From: JBBIJR01 sp037445875
GTDB taxonomy: Bacteria; CLD3; SB21
Assembly (NCBI GenBank): GCA_037445875.1
Contig: JBBIJR010000081.1
Span: 1 to 14,315 of the forward strand
Direction of reading: 5' to 3'
Length of the DNA: 14,315 nt
The stretch's first letter is position 1. Every line of letters starts with the position of its first letter. Of this stretch, positions 7,693-14,315 are shown in pieces. Under the pieces are notes generated by a model. That model saw nothing but the letters and a program-made list of their open reading frames with translations, had not been told where the DNA came from and made no database searches. The translations under genes were made by a program, and so were the position numbers.

Positions 7693-8619
7693 ATGGATGC
7701 GACCATGAGACCTGTATCCTTTGCCGCGTGGCTCGGGCTCGCCACGGTTGTTCTGTTCGGGATCACGGCCTGCCCGGAAACTATCGATCCGCCGGTTCCG
7801 CTGCCACCGGGCGTCCGCATCGTTCCGAACAACGGCGATACGAGCGTGGTCGAGCGGGGGACTCGGGCGGAAGAGGGCTCGGCCAATTACCTTCGTGTCG
7901 AATGGGAACTGCTTGACATTTCCACCTATCCCATAGACGAGTATCGCGTCTTCCTTGCGTTCGATACCAACGCCGACGACACTCCGGATAGCGGCTTTCG
8001 GTATATAGGCAACGTCCCGCCCGAACAAAATTATTTCATCGATCAGCATCGCGGCATCGACAGCACGTTTTTCTACCTGGTGGGAGCCGTCGACTCGAGG
8101 GGAAGAATGAGCGACACATCGGTCTATTTTCTTCCCGATAGTTTTGCGACGTATGTAAATGCGTTCAAACTCGGTTACAAAGTCGGTTTCTTGAACATTG
8201 TGGACGACCAGTCCGGGTTCGACGATTCCGTGACGACCAAGCCGACGTTTCAGTGGTGCCTTGGACGGGGCTTTCCGCTACCCAATCGTTACGTTGTAAA
8301 GGTATTTACTCCCTCGTTCCAACTGGTCTATCTCGCGCAGGTGCCTCATCGGAACTTTGACGATCCTGGTGCCTGCCTGAACGCAACTCTAGACCACTTG
8401 ACCTTTCATCCCGAATCGTACTCTCCGAATGATACACTCACGAATGATTCACTCAAGGCTCTGGCAGATGTTACGGTCCATTACGTGAATCCCATCTACA
8501 CCGACGGCACGCGTCTCAAGAAAGGCGATTACGTCTGGCGCGTCGACGCCATCTACGCGCCCGGTTACGAGTCCAAGTCCCGTCTTAGCTCATTCACGGT
8601 CACTCGCGACGGGCCTTAG
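7693..8619 (+). CDS. Uncharacterised FnIII-like lipoprotein in the porUV operon
   Basis: I do not recognise this 308-residue protein. The N-terminus is a lipoprotein signal: hydrophobic run A-A-W-L-G-L-A-T-V-V-L-F-G followed by the lipobox I-T-A-C, with Cys27 as the predicted lipidated residue (Cys23 if translation begins at ATG 7705). A proline-rich linker follows. The body resembles two fibronectin-III or Ig-like beta-sandwiches: residues ~55-140 (V-E-W-E-L-L ... D-E-Y-R-V-F-L ... F-F-Y-L-V-G-A-V-D) and ~175-308 (K-P-T-F-Q-W ... Y-V-V-K-V-F-T ... G-D-Y-V-W-R-V-D-A). There is no T9SS sorting domain. It begins 6 bases after the porV stop, so it is almost certainly co-transcribed with porU and porV. 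Neither start has a strong ribosome site, which suggests coupled translation. A role as an anchor or accessory of the PorU-PorV complex is inference from position only. Confidence 0.8.
   Translation: MDATMRPVSFAAWLGLATVVLFGITACPETIDPPVPLPPGVRIVPNNGDTSVVERGTRAEEGSANYLRVEWELLDISTYPIDEYRVFLAFDTNADDTPDSGFRYIGNVPPEQNYFIDQHRGIDSTFFYLVGAVDSRGRMSDTSVYFLPDSFATYVNAFKLGYKVGFLNIVDDQSGFDDSVTTKPTFQWCLGRGFPLPNRYVVKVFTPSFQLVYLAQVPHRNFDDPGACLNATLDHLTFHPESYSPNDTLTNDSLKALADVTVHYVNPIYTDGTRLKKGDYVWRVDAIYAPGYESKSRLSSFTVTRDGP
8426..8455 (+). repeat. 15-bp tandem duplication inside the lipoprotein gene
   Basis: CGAATGATACACTCA (8426-8440) is followed directly by CGAATGATTCACTCA (8441-8455), 14 of 15 bases identical. 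In the protein this gives N-D-T-L-T followed by N-D-S-L. It is in frame, so it adds five residues without disrupting the gene. It is probably a recent replication-slippage duplication in a surface loop. Confidence 0.8.
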
Positions 8620-8648
8620 TTGATTCTTCCTGCCGGATTTGGTATGTT
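8620..8648 (+). promoter_or_regulatory. Predicted sigma70-type promoter for pta, extended -10
   Basis: TTGATT (8620-8625, four of six matches to TTGACA) is separated by exactly 17 bases from TATGTT (8643-8648, four of six matches to TATAAT). A TGn extension lies at 8640-8642. The -35 box begins right after the lipoprotein TAG. Transcription would begin near 8655, leaving about a 30-base leader with GGAG (8673-8676) before the pta ATG. Primary sigma factors of Bacteroidota prefer another consensus, so the call depends on the true phylum. Confidence 0.45.
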
Positions 8649-8683
8649 CAGATCGTCGACGCAACCTACTATGGAGACGAGCC

Positions 8684-9670
8684 ATGAACATCATTGAGTC
8701 GATTCGCGGACGGGCCCGGGCCGCCAGGAAACGCATTATCCTTCCGGAAGGCGAAGAAGACCGAACCCTCTATGCCGTCAAGATCATCCAGGACCATCAG
8801 ATTGCCAGAGTCGGCTTACTGGGGAACGTCGAGAAGATCCGCCAGCGGGCCGCTGAGTTGAAGGTCGAGTTGAACTCTTCCCTTCCCATCGTCGATCCGA
8901 AGAAGTCCGACAAGTTATCCGACATGGCTTCCGAGCTGCACAACCGGCGCAAAGAGAAGGGCATGACGTATGAACAGGCCAAAGAGGCCATGCAGGATGT
9001 TCTGTATTACGGAGCGATGCTCGTGCGAAGAGGAGAGTACGACGGCATGGTGGGCGGAGCCGTTCACACGACGGCGGACGTGCTGAGGGCTGCCATTCAC
9101 TGTGTGGGTTTGGCGCCCGGCATCAAGACCGTGTCGAGCATCTTCCTGATGGTCCTGCCCGAAGGGCGGGCAATCACGTACGGAGACGGTGCGGTCGTAC
9201 CCTACCCGGATGCAAATCAGCTGGCGGACATCGCGATCGCTTCCGCTCAGACGCATGAACAACTGACCGGAGAGACTCCGCTGGTGGCCATGCTGTCTTT
9301 CTCGACCAAGGGCAGCGCCGAGCACGAATCCGTTACTAGGGTGGTACAAGCGCTGAACGTCGTCAAAGAGCGACAGCCGAATCTGCGGGTCGACGGCGAG
9401 ATGCAGTTCGATGCGGCGTATGTGGAGTCCATCGGCAAACGCAAGGCCCCGGGCAGCCCGGTCGCCGGCCGAGCCAACGTGTTCATCTTCCCCAATCTGG
9501 ACGCGGGGAACATCTGCTACAAGGTGACCGAGCGCATCGGGAAGGCCCAGGCGATCGGTCCGGTGATTCAGGGTCTGGCCAAACCGGTCAACGATCTATC
9601 ACGGGGATGTACCGCCGAGGACATCGCCAATGTGGTAGCCATTTGCAGTCTGAAGGCGGAGTCGCGCTGA
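8684..9670 (+). CDS. pta: Phosphate acetyltransferase
   Basis: A 328-residue cytosolic enzyme that interconverts acetyl-CoA plus phosphate with acetyl phosphate plus CoA, normally paired with acetate kinase for ATP formation from acetyl-CoA or for acetate activation. The start is ATG 8684, with GGAG seven bases upstream; an in-frame ATG at 8639 would add 15 non-conserved residues. Family motifs: R-I-I-L-P-E-G-E-E-D at 17-26; G-M-V-G-G-A-V-H-T-T-A-D-V-L-R-A-A at 121-137; K-T-V-S-S-I-F-L-M at 148-156; G-D-G-A-V-V-P-Y-P at 167-175; S-F-S-T-K-G-S-A at 205-212; V-D-G-E-M-Q-F-D-A-A at 236-245; P-N-L-D-A-G-N at 270-276; and the C-terminal G-P-V-I-Q-G-L-A-K-P-V-N-D-L-S-R-G. Length is the short-form norm with no regulatory domain. 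No ackA is in the window. Phosphate butyryltransferase is a less likely alternative. Confidence 0.93.
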   Translation: MNIIESIRGRARAARKRIILPEGEEDRTLYAVKIIQDHQIARVGLLGNVEKIRQRAAELKVELNSSLPIVDPKKSDKLSDMASELHNRRKEKGMTYEQAKEAMQDVLYYGAMLVRRGEYDGMVGGAVHTTADVLRAAIHCVGLAPGIKTVSSIFLMVLPEGRAITYGDGAVVPYPDANQLADIAIASAQTHEQLTGETPLVAMLSFSTKGSAEHESVTRVVQALNVVKERQPNLRVDGEMQFDAAYVESIGKRKAPGSPVAGRANVFIFPNLDAGNICYKVTERIGKAQAIGPVIQGLAKPVNDLSRGCTAEDIANVVAICSLKAESR

Positions 9671-9704
9671 GCGGACTGCAGCCTTCGCCGGATCTCTCTG
9701 AAAC

Positions 9705-9741
9705 AAAAAATCCACGTTCGACGAACGAGCGTGGATTTTTT
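9705..9741. terminator. Bidirectional intrinsic terminator between pta and the acyl-CoA dehydrogenase
   Basis: AAAAAATCCACG (9705-9716) is exactly complementary to CGTGGATTTTTT (9730-9741), a 12-bp stem with a 13-base loop. The A-run and T-run flank the G/C part, so both strands end in a U-tract. It sits 34 bases after the plus-strand pta stop and 18 bases beyond the minus-strand dehydrogenase stop, where a shared terminator for converging genes is expected. Confidence 0.88.
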
Positions 9742-9759
9742 CATCGGCTCGTGCAAATC

Positions 9760-11649
9760 CTAATGCGCCAATTCAGGCTCCTTCGCGCGAACGGTCTCTC
9801 TGGCCGAGAGATGTTCGGTGCCCACGATACCCTCTTCCAGCCACACGTGGCGACTGTCCAGGATTTCCCTGGCTACACGGTATTTCTGAACGTCGGCGTT
9901 TGACCACAGGGCCTTGAAGGCGGCTTGCACCCGGCGGCGGGCATTGCGGCAGAACAGGTCGGCCACCTTCAGTGCGTCCTTGTTCCCCTGTTTTGCCTGT
10001 TTCACCGCGCGGCTCACCGAAGCGGCCATGGCAAAGAGCTCGGCACCGATTTCCACGGCCCGGAAAAGAAAAGCCTGCCGGTAGGCCAGTTTCGCCTGGT
10101 ATTTCAGCATGCCATGGAAGATCTGTCGCGACAGTCTGCGGGACGCCCGATTGACAAATCGCATGTGCGTGGCGAGGATCCCGAGGGCCCCGTACCGCGG
10201 CCACAGCGCCCACCCCAGCCATCGTGAGGGGTACCATACGGCATAGAACGACAGGATCTTCGGAAGCGCGGCCAGTTTGGCCCCAACGCCCTTCTTCGGA
10301 TCCAACAGGGCGCCTGCCACTTCGAGGTGTTTATCCACGGCCTCGCGGGCGATGAACAGACGCATGATTTCGCTGCTGCCTTCGAAGATCAACTGAATGC
10401 GGAAATCGCGCATGATCCGCTCCACCGGGATCGGGTCCTCACCGCGTGACCGCAGCGAATCGGCCGTTTCGTACCCCCGCCCGCCGCGAATCTGCATCGT
10501 GTCGTCGGTGATCTTCCAACCCGCTTCGGTATTATACATCTTCGCCACCGCCGCTTCGAGCCGGATGTCGTAGCCCTTGTCGGCCATCGACGTCGCAAGT
10601 TCCGCGATCGACTCCATCGCAAACGTGGTGGCTGCCATATCGGCAATGCGGTGTGCGATCGCTTCGTGCTTACCGACGGCCTGGCCCCATTGTACGCGCT
10701 CTTTTCCCCACTGCCGCACGATCTCGAGGCACGCTTTCGCGGTCCCCACGGCACCCGCAGGCAGCGTGAGCCGTCCGGTGTTGAGCGTGATCAAGGCGAG
10801 TTTCAAGCCCTTGCCGCGGCCCCAGAGGATGTTCTCTTTGGGTACGCGCACGTTGGTAAACGAGAGGACGGCGTTCTCCAGCGCCTTGAGACCCATGAAG
10901 TAACACCGCTTCTCGACCTTCACGCCGGGCCAATCCATCTCGACGATGAACGCGCTGATCGCTCCGTCTTCCGGATGCCGTGCCATTACGACGATGATGT
11001 CGGCGATGGTACCGTTCGTGCACCAGAGTTTCTCGCCGTTGAGGATGTAGGCCTGGCCGTCCGGAGACTCGACGACCGTGGAATGGAGATTAGCCGGGTC
11101 CGACCCCACTTCCGTTTCGGTCAGGGCAAACGCCGAAATCTCACCTTTGGCCAGTCGCGGCAGGTACTTCTTTTTTTGTTCCTCGGTCCCGAATAACGTA
11201 AGCGGTTGCGGAACACCGATCGACTGGTGCGCGCTCAGCAACGCCACGAGGTTTCCGTCCTGGCTGCACACGAGCTGCATGATCTTGTTGTACTCGGCCT
11301 GTGAGAATCCGAGGCCGCCGTACTCGGTCTTGATCTTGAGTCCGAAGGCACCCATCTCGGCCAGCCTGCGGACGATGTGCTCGGGGATCTTGCCTTCCCG
11401 GTCGATCGCATCCGAGTCCACTTCCTCCACAAGCAGCTTTCTCAGCTTTTCGTAGAACTCCTGAAACTCGGGACGGTTGATCCCCTTGGGGTCGGGAAAC
11501 GGATGAACCATGTCGACACGCAGATTGCCCAAATAGATCTCACGGAGAAAGCTCGGTCGGTCCCACTTGCTCTCACGGGCCGACTCGGCCACCTGCCTCG
11601 CCTCCTCCTCGCTGACAAATCGCTTCTTTCCGTTACCAGCCATGATCAT
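9760..11649 (-). CDS. Long-form acyl-CoA dehydrogenase, FadE10-like
   Basis: A 629-residue FAD-dependent acyl-CoA dehydrogenase that should introduce the alpha-beta double bond into an acyl-CoA, the first step of beta-oxidation or a related catabolic route. The chain has an unusual N-terminal extension (1-~60), the ACAD alpha/beta/alpha core with F-A-L-T-E-T-E-V-G-S-D (174-184) for flavin and substrate contact, Q-I-R-G-G-R-G-Y-E (386-394), and the likely catalytic base Glu423 in I-F-E-G-S-S-E-I. It then has ~190 further residues of helical, Arg- and Ala-rich sequence, as in very-long-chain enzymes. The extension pattern matches, from memory, the mycobacterial FadE10 type (about 650 residues). 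Substrate length cannot be read. ATG 11649 and in-frame ATG 11643 are both possible; GGAAAGG lies just upstream. No electron-transfer flavoprotein or thiolase gene is in the window. Confidence 0.9.
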   Translation of the reverse strand: MIMAGNGKKRFVSEEEARQVAESARESKWDRPSFLREIYLGNLRVDMVHPFPDPKGINRPEFQEFYEKLRKLLVEEVDSDAIDREGKIPEHIVRRLAEMGAFGLKIKTEYGGLGFSQAEYNKIMQLVCSQDGNLVALLSAHQSIGVPQPLTLFGTEEQKKKYLPRLAKGEISAFALTETEVGSDPANLHSTVVESPDGQAYILNGEKLWCTNGTIADIIVVMARHPEDGAISAFIVEMDWPGVKVEKRCYFMGLKALENAVLSFTNVRVPKENILWGRGKGLKLALITLNTGRLTLPAGAVGTAKACLEIVRQWGKERVQWGQAVGKHEAIAHRIADMAATTFAMESIAELATSMADKGYDIRLEAAVAKMYNTEAGWKITDDTMQIRGGRGYETADSLRSRGEDPIPVERIMRDFRIQLIFEGSSEIMRLFIAREAVDKHLEVAGALLDPKKGVGAKLAALPKILSFYAVWYPSRWLGWALWPRYGALGILATHMRFVNRASRRLSRQIFHGMLKYQAKLAYRQAFLFRAVEIGAELFAMAASVSRAVKQAKQGNKDALKVADLFCRNARRRVQAAFKALWSNADVQKYRVAREILDSRHVWLEEGIVGTEHLSARETVRAKEPELAH

Positions 11650-11783
11650 TGCGCCTTTCCGTTTTCATCGGTTACCGAAGGTGTCATGTCCTCTGATCTA
11701 CGGTATCAATCTATTCAAATGTCCTCAAAGTTGAAAGAGAAAAAAGGTGCAAGGACGTTGATGGCGGCTTTTCCAACGGCCGA
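11650..11783 (-). other. Intergenic spacer between the propeller gene and the acyl-CoA dehydrogenase
   Basis: These 134 bases separate two minus-strand genes and should hold the end of the propeller transcript and the promoter of the dehydrogenase. I see a T-run on the minus strand (11740-11745) without a strong stem before it, the 11-base palindrome at 11668-11678, and no clear -35/-10 pair. There is no small gene I can support. Confidence 0.4.
11668..11678. promoter_or_regulatory. Small palindrome upstream of the acyl-CoA dehydrogenase start, possible operator
   Basis: TCGGTTACCGA is an 11-base inverted repeat (TCGGT, central T, ACCGA) located about 19 bases upstream of the minus-strand start at 11649. 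Fatty-acid catabolic genes are often repressed by TetR- or GntR-type regulators bound near the start. A palindrome this short can be chance, and no matching regulator gene is in view. Confidence 0.2.
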
Positions 11784-14315
11784 CTATCTCACCAACACCA
11801 TCTTACGAGTCTGGGAAGAAGCTCGTCCCTCCAACCTGTACAGGTACACACCCGAGGCCACGGACCGTCCCTGGTTGTCCCTGCCGTCCCAAGGAGCCGA
11901 ATGAACACCCGCCGGCCGGTTTCCGCTGAATAGGGTGCGGACTTCCTGGCCCAGCAGATTGTAGACCCTAAGACTGACCTTGCTGCTGAGGGACAGCTTA
12001 TAACGAATCGTCGTCGAAGGATTGAATGGATTCGGATGGTTCTGTTCCAGTTTGAGCGCGGTCGGTACGCCCACCCGATCTCTCACGTCCACAACCTGTT
12101 CCAGATTGATCTTGTACATCGAACGTCCGTGGGTGCCCGCAACGAGGAAATCCTCCGTCGAGTGGATCTTCAGGTCGTACACCGACACCATGGGCAGATT
12201 GTTGCCCAGCACATTCCATGTTGCGCCGGTGTCCTGTGAGAAGTAAGCACCTACGTCGGACCCCACGAACAGAACGTTAGGCCGGTTCGGATCGACGGCC
12301 AGTCCGTTGATCGGCGCATCGGGCAGGTTGGACGAAATGTCCATCCAGCCCACGCCTGTGTCCGTGGTGCGGAAAATGTGGGGATGGGGATCGCGCCATT
12401 TCAACCCCGAAAACGTGACGTACGCCACTTCCGGCCTTCCGGGGTCGACCGCGACGCGGGTCACCCACCGGTACGGCAGCCCGGACGTGCGGTTGATCCA
12501 GGAGGTGCCGCCGTTCGTCGAGACCCAGACGCGGCCGTCCGCTGTACCCGCATAGATCACCGCGGAATTGGACGCCGCCACGGCGATGGTCGTGATGGTG
12601 TTCAACCTTGGTGTACCTCCCGTAAGATCACCGCTGAGTACCGTCCAAGTGTTCCCGGCATTCGTTGTGCGCCAGACACGGTTACTTCCGTAGTAAAGCG
12701 TAAGGTGATCGGTCGGATCCATGACGACCGGAGTCGACCAGTTGGTGGGATCTCCGTTACCGTCAAAAATGAAAGTCCACGATGTCCCCCCATTGTCCGA
12801 GCGGCCGAGAAATCCGTACTGTGACTCGGCATAGATGACATTCGAGTTGGTCGGATCGACGATAACGTAAAAACCGTCGCCGCCGTAAATGTCCGTCCAG
12901 TCGTCCGGCGCACCGGTCAGCGTACGAACGGTCCCGTTGTCCTGCGTACCGCCGTACAGCCGTTCAGGAAGCAGAAAGTCAATTCCGATTTCATAGAATT
13001 GCGTGATTGGAAGAGAAGGGACTTCCAGCCAACTCGTGCCTCCGTTCATCGAAATGTCAATACCTCCGTCGTTGCCGGCAAAGAGGATACTCGGATTTCG
13101 AGGATGATACGCAAGCGCGTGATAGTCCACGTGGAACGGGACCTGCATGGTGAACGAAGCTCCGCCATTCGTGGAGCGAATGAGTTCACCGTCCAGAATC
13201 CAGATGCGGTTGGGGTCGGAGGGATGCACCCGTATTTGTCCGAAGTACCAACTGAAACCGAAGAACCCGCCGGCGGCCTCGAAATCCGGATCCGCGTTGA
13301 GCCAGGAGTCGCCGCCGTTTGTGGTTTTGAACGTACCGGCATAATTGTACCCGTCGGTGAACAGCGCGTACACTACCGACGGACTGGTCGGCGACAGGGC
13401 CAGACCGATTCGGCCGATATCCGTGAGCGCCGCATCCGGCAGGCCATTTGTCAACTCATGCCACGTGTCACCTCCGTCGGTGCTGCGGTAGACGCCGCTC
13501 GTCGGCCCGAACAGATGCGACGATTCCGGCCGCCTCACACGCTCCCACATCGCCGCATAGAGAATCAGCGGGTTGCTCGGATGCATCGCCAGATCGATGG
13601 CGCCTGTCGAGTCGCTCACGAACAGCGACTGTTCCCACGTCACACCGCCGTCCGTGCTCCGGTAGACGCCACGCTCCGGCTGCGGACCGAAATAGGAACC
13701 GACCGCAGCCACGAACAGGCGCTGGGGATTGAGCGGGTCGATCAGTATACGACCGATGGAGACGCTGGCCTCCAGACCGGCCGACGTCCATGTGGATCCG
13801 CCGTCCGTAGTCTTGTACACGCCGGCGCCGGCAAAGTTGTTATGTCCGCCATTGGCTTCGCCGGTTCCCACGTAGAGTATGTTTCCATCGGTTGGATCGA
13901 CTGCGATATCTCCGATCGGCAACACGGCTTGCTCATCGAAGACCGGAAACCACGTATTGCCCAGGTCGGTGGATTTGAAAACACCGCCGGTGGCGGCGCC
14001 TGCATACACGGTCAGAGAATCTGTCGTGCTGAACTCGATATCAGTGACCCGGCCCATAACATTTGTGGGGCCGACAGGCAGCCAATCGGCTCCGCCGAGA
14101 GGTGCTCTTCCGCGAGACACGAGTCGCATCCGCTGCGCCTCCCGGAGGGCCACGATATGAGCGTCGGGGTCCGCCTGACCGTACGGAAACGTCCGCTGAA
14201 TCCATGCCCGGTCCGATGGATACTTCTTCGTTTCGTGCGATCGAGCGTCCGACGCCTCTCGAAGCCAGAGGCCGATCCCGCCGGTAACGGCCAGTAATAG
14301 CGCGGCGTGGACTGC
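11784..14315 (-). CDS. Secreted Asp-box beta-propeller (sortilin/GH74-like) protein with T9SS sorting domain; N-terminus outside window
   Basis: 843 residues are visible on the minus strand, and the frame stays open to the right edge, so the start lies beyond 14315; the GTG at 14153 is internal. The first visible residues (A-V-H-A-A-L-L-L-A-V-T-G-G-I-G-L-W-L) look like a signal peptide, so only a few residues are probably missing. The body carries about twelve Asp-box motifs of the S/T-x-D/N-G-G-x-T/S-W type (for example S-T-D-G-G-V-T-W, T-T-N-G-G-D-S-W, S-T-N-G-G-T-S-W), which form blade turns in VPS10/sortilin- and GH74-like propellers. The last ~90 residues are a T9SS type A sorting domain, from L-E-Q-N-H-P-N-P-F-N-P-S-T-T to R-K-M-V-L-V-R. 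It is therefore a predicted T9SS cargo, cleaved by PorU and exposed or released at the surface. Catalysis (glycoside hydrolase) or binding cannot be decided. Confidence 0.88.
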   Translation of the reverse strand, partial: AVHAALLLAVTGGIGLWLREASDARSHETKKYPSDRAWIQRTFPYGQADPDAHIVALREAQRMRLVSRGRAPLGGADWLPVGPTNVMGRVTDIEFSTTDSLTVYAGAATGGVFKSTDLGNTWFPVFDEQAVLPIGDIAVDPTDGNILYVGTGEANGGHNNFAGAGVYKTTDGGSTWTSAGLEASVSIGRILIDPLNPQRLFVAAVGSYFGPQPERGVYRSTDGGVTWEQSLFVSDSTGAIDLAMHPSNPLILYAAMWERVRRPESSHLFGPTSGVYRSTDGGDTWHELTNGLPDAALTDIGRIGLALSPTSPSVVYALFTDGYNYAGTFKTTNGGDSWLNADPDFEAAGGFFGFSWYFGQIRVHPSDPNRIWILDGELIRSTNGGASFTMQVPFHVDYHALAYHPRNPSILFAGNDGGIDISMNGGTSWLEVPSLPITQFYEIGIDFLLPERLYGGTQDNGTVRTLTGAPDDWTDIYGGDGFYVIVDPTNSNVIYAESQYGFLGRSDNGGTSWTFIFDGNGDPTNWSTPVVMDPTDHLTLYYGSNRVWRTTNAGNTWTVLSGDLTGGTPRLNTITTIAVAASNSAVIYAGTADGRVWVSTNGGTSWINRTSGLPYRWVTRVAVDPGRPEVAYVTFSGLKWRDPHPHIFRTTDTGVGWMDISSNLPDAPINGLAVDPNRPNVLFVGSDVGAYFSQDTGATWNVLGNNLPMVSVYDLKIHSTEDFLVAGTHGRSMYKINLEQVVDVRDRVGVPTALKLEQNHPNPFNPSTTIRYKLSLSSKVSLRVYNLLGQEVRTLFSGNRPAGVHSAPWDGRDNQGRSVASGVYLYRLEGRASSQTRKMVLVR

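Noticed and set aside
11740..11778. Minus-strand terminator after the propeller gene
   Set aside because: Only a 5-bp stem (11756-11760 with 11774-11778) with a 13-base loop and a T-run about 10 bases further; too weak to annotate.
12999..14297. 432-codon plus-strand open frame opposite the propeller gene
   Set aside because: It mirrors the Asp-box coding sequence, is rich in Arg, and shows no family motif; the minus-strand protein has clear repeats and a sorting domain.
1..14315. tRNA, rRNA, CRISPR arrays, insertion sequences, transposases or attachment sites
   Set aside because: No regularly spaced repeats, terminal inverted repeats, transposase motifs or tRNA-like cloverleaf sequences were seen; the window is densely filled by ordinary chromosomal genes.

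Overview
The window looks like chromosomal DNA, moderately GC-rich by eye, from a Gram-negative bacterium of the Fibrobacterota-Chlorobiota-Bacteroidota (FCB) superphylum or a related candidate phylum (Calditrichota-, Ignavibacteria-, KSB1- or Zixibacteria-like). The main evidence is a type IX secretion system (T9SS) outer-membrane attachment pair, PorU and PorV, plus two C-terminal T9SS sorting-type domains of the 'PNPFNPSTTIRY ... G.Y.Y.L' kind. The folP-cdaA gene order also fits this group. The exact phylum cannot be fixed by reading alone.

Layout, left to right. (1) Positions 2-313 hold the C-terminal end of dihydropteroate synthase (folP), overlapping by ATGA with cdaA (310-1146), a membrane diadenylate cyclase that makes c-di-AMP. 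(2) A 270-base intergenic region (1147-1416) holds a hairpin displaying a perfect AGGAGG ahead of a four-codon reading frame, and a possible pseudoknot. (3) A plus-strand cluster follows: a very long PorU-type C25 peptidase/sortase (1417-6606), a PorV/PorQ-family outer-membrane barrel (6631-7686) and an unrecognised lipoprotein (7693-8619). The gaps are 24 and 6 bases, so they are probably one operon. (4) Phosphate acetyltransferase (pta, 8684-9670) appears to have its own extended -10 promoter, starting right after the lipoprotein stop codon. (5) A strong bidirectional terminator (9705-9741) separates this block from minus-strand genes. (6) On the minus strand are a long FadE10-like acyl-CoA dehydrogenase (9760-11649) and, upstream of it, a secreted Asp-box beta-propeller protein with a T9SS sorting domain. 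The propeller gene (11784-14315) runs off the right edge of the window.

How the parts may work together: PorV is expected to carry T9SS cargo from the translocon to the PorU sortase, which removes the C-terminal sorting domain and attaches the cargo at the cell surface. The propeller protein at the right end is a likely cargo. The lipoprotein between porV and pta is the least understood gene and a candidate lineage-specific partner of this machinery. folP/cdaA, pta and the acyl-CoA dehydrogenase are metabolic or signalling neighbours with no evident direct link to secretion.
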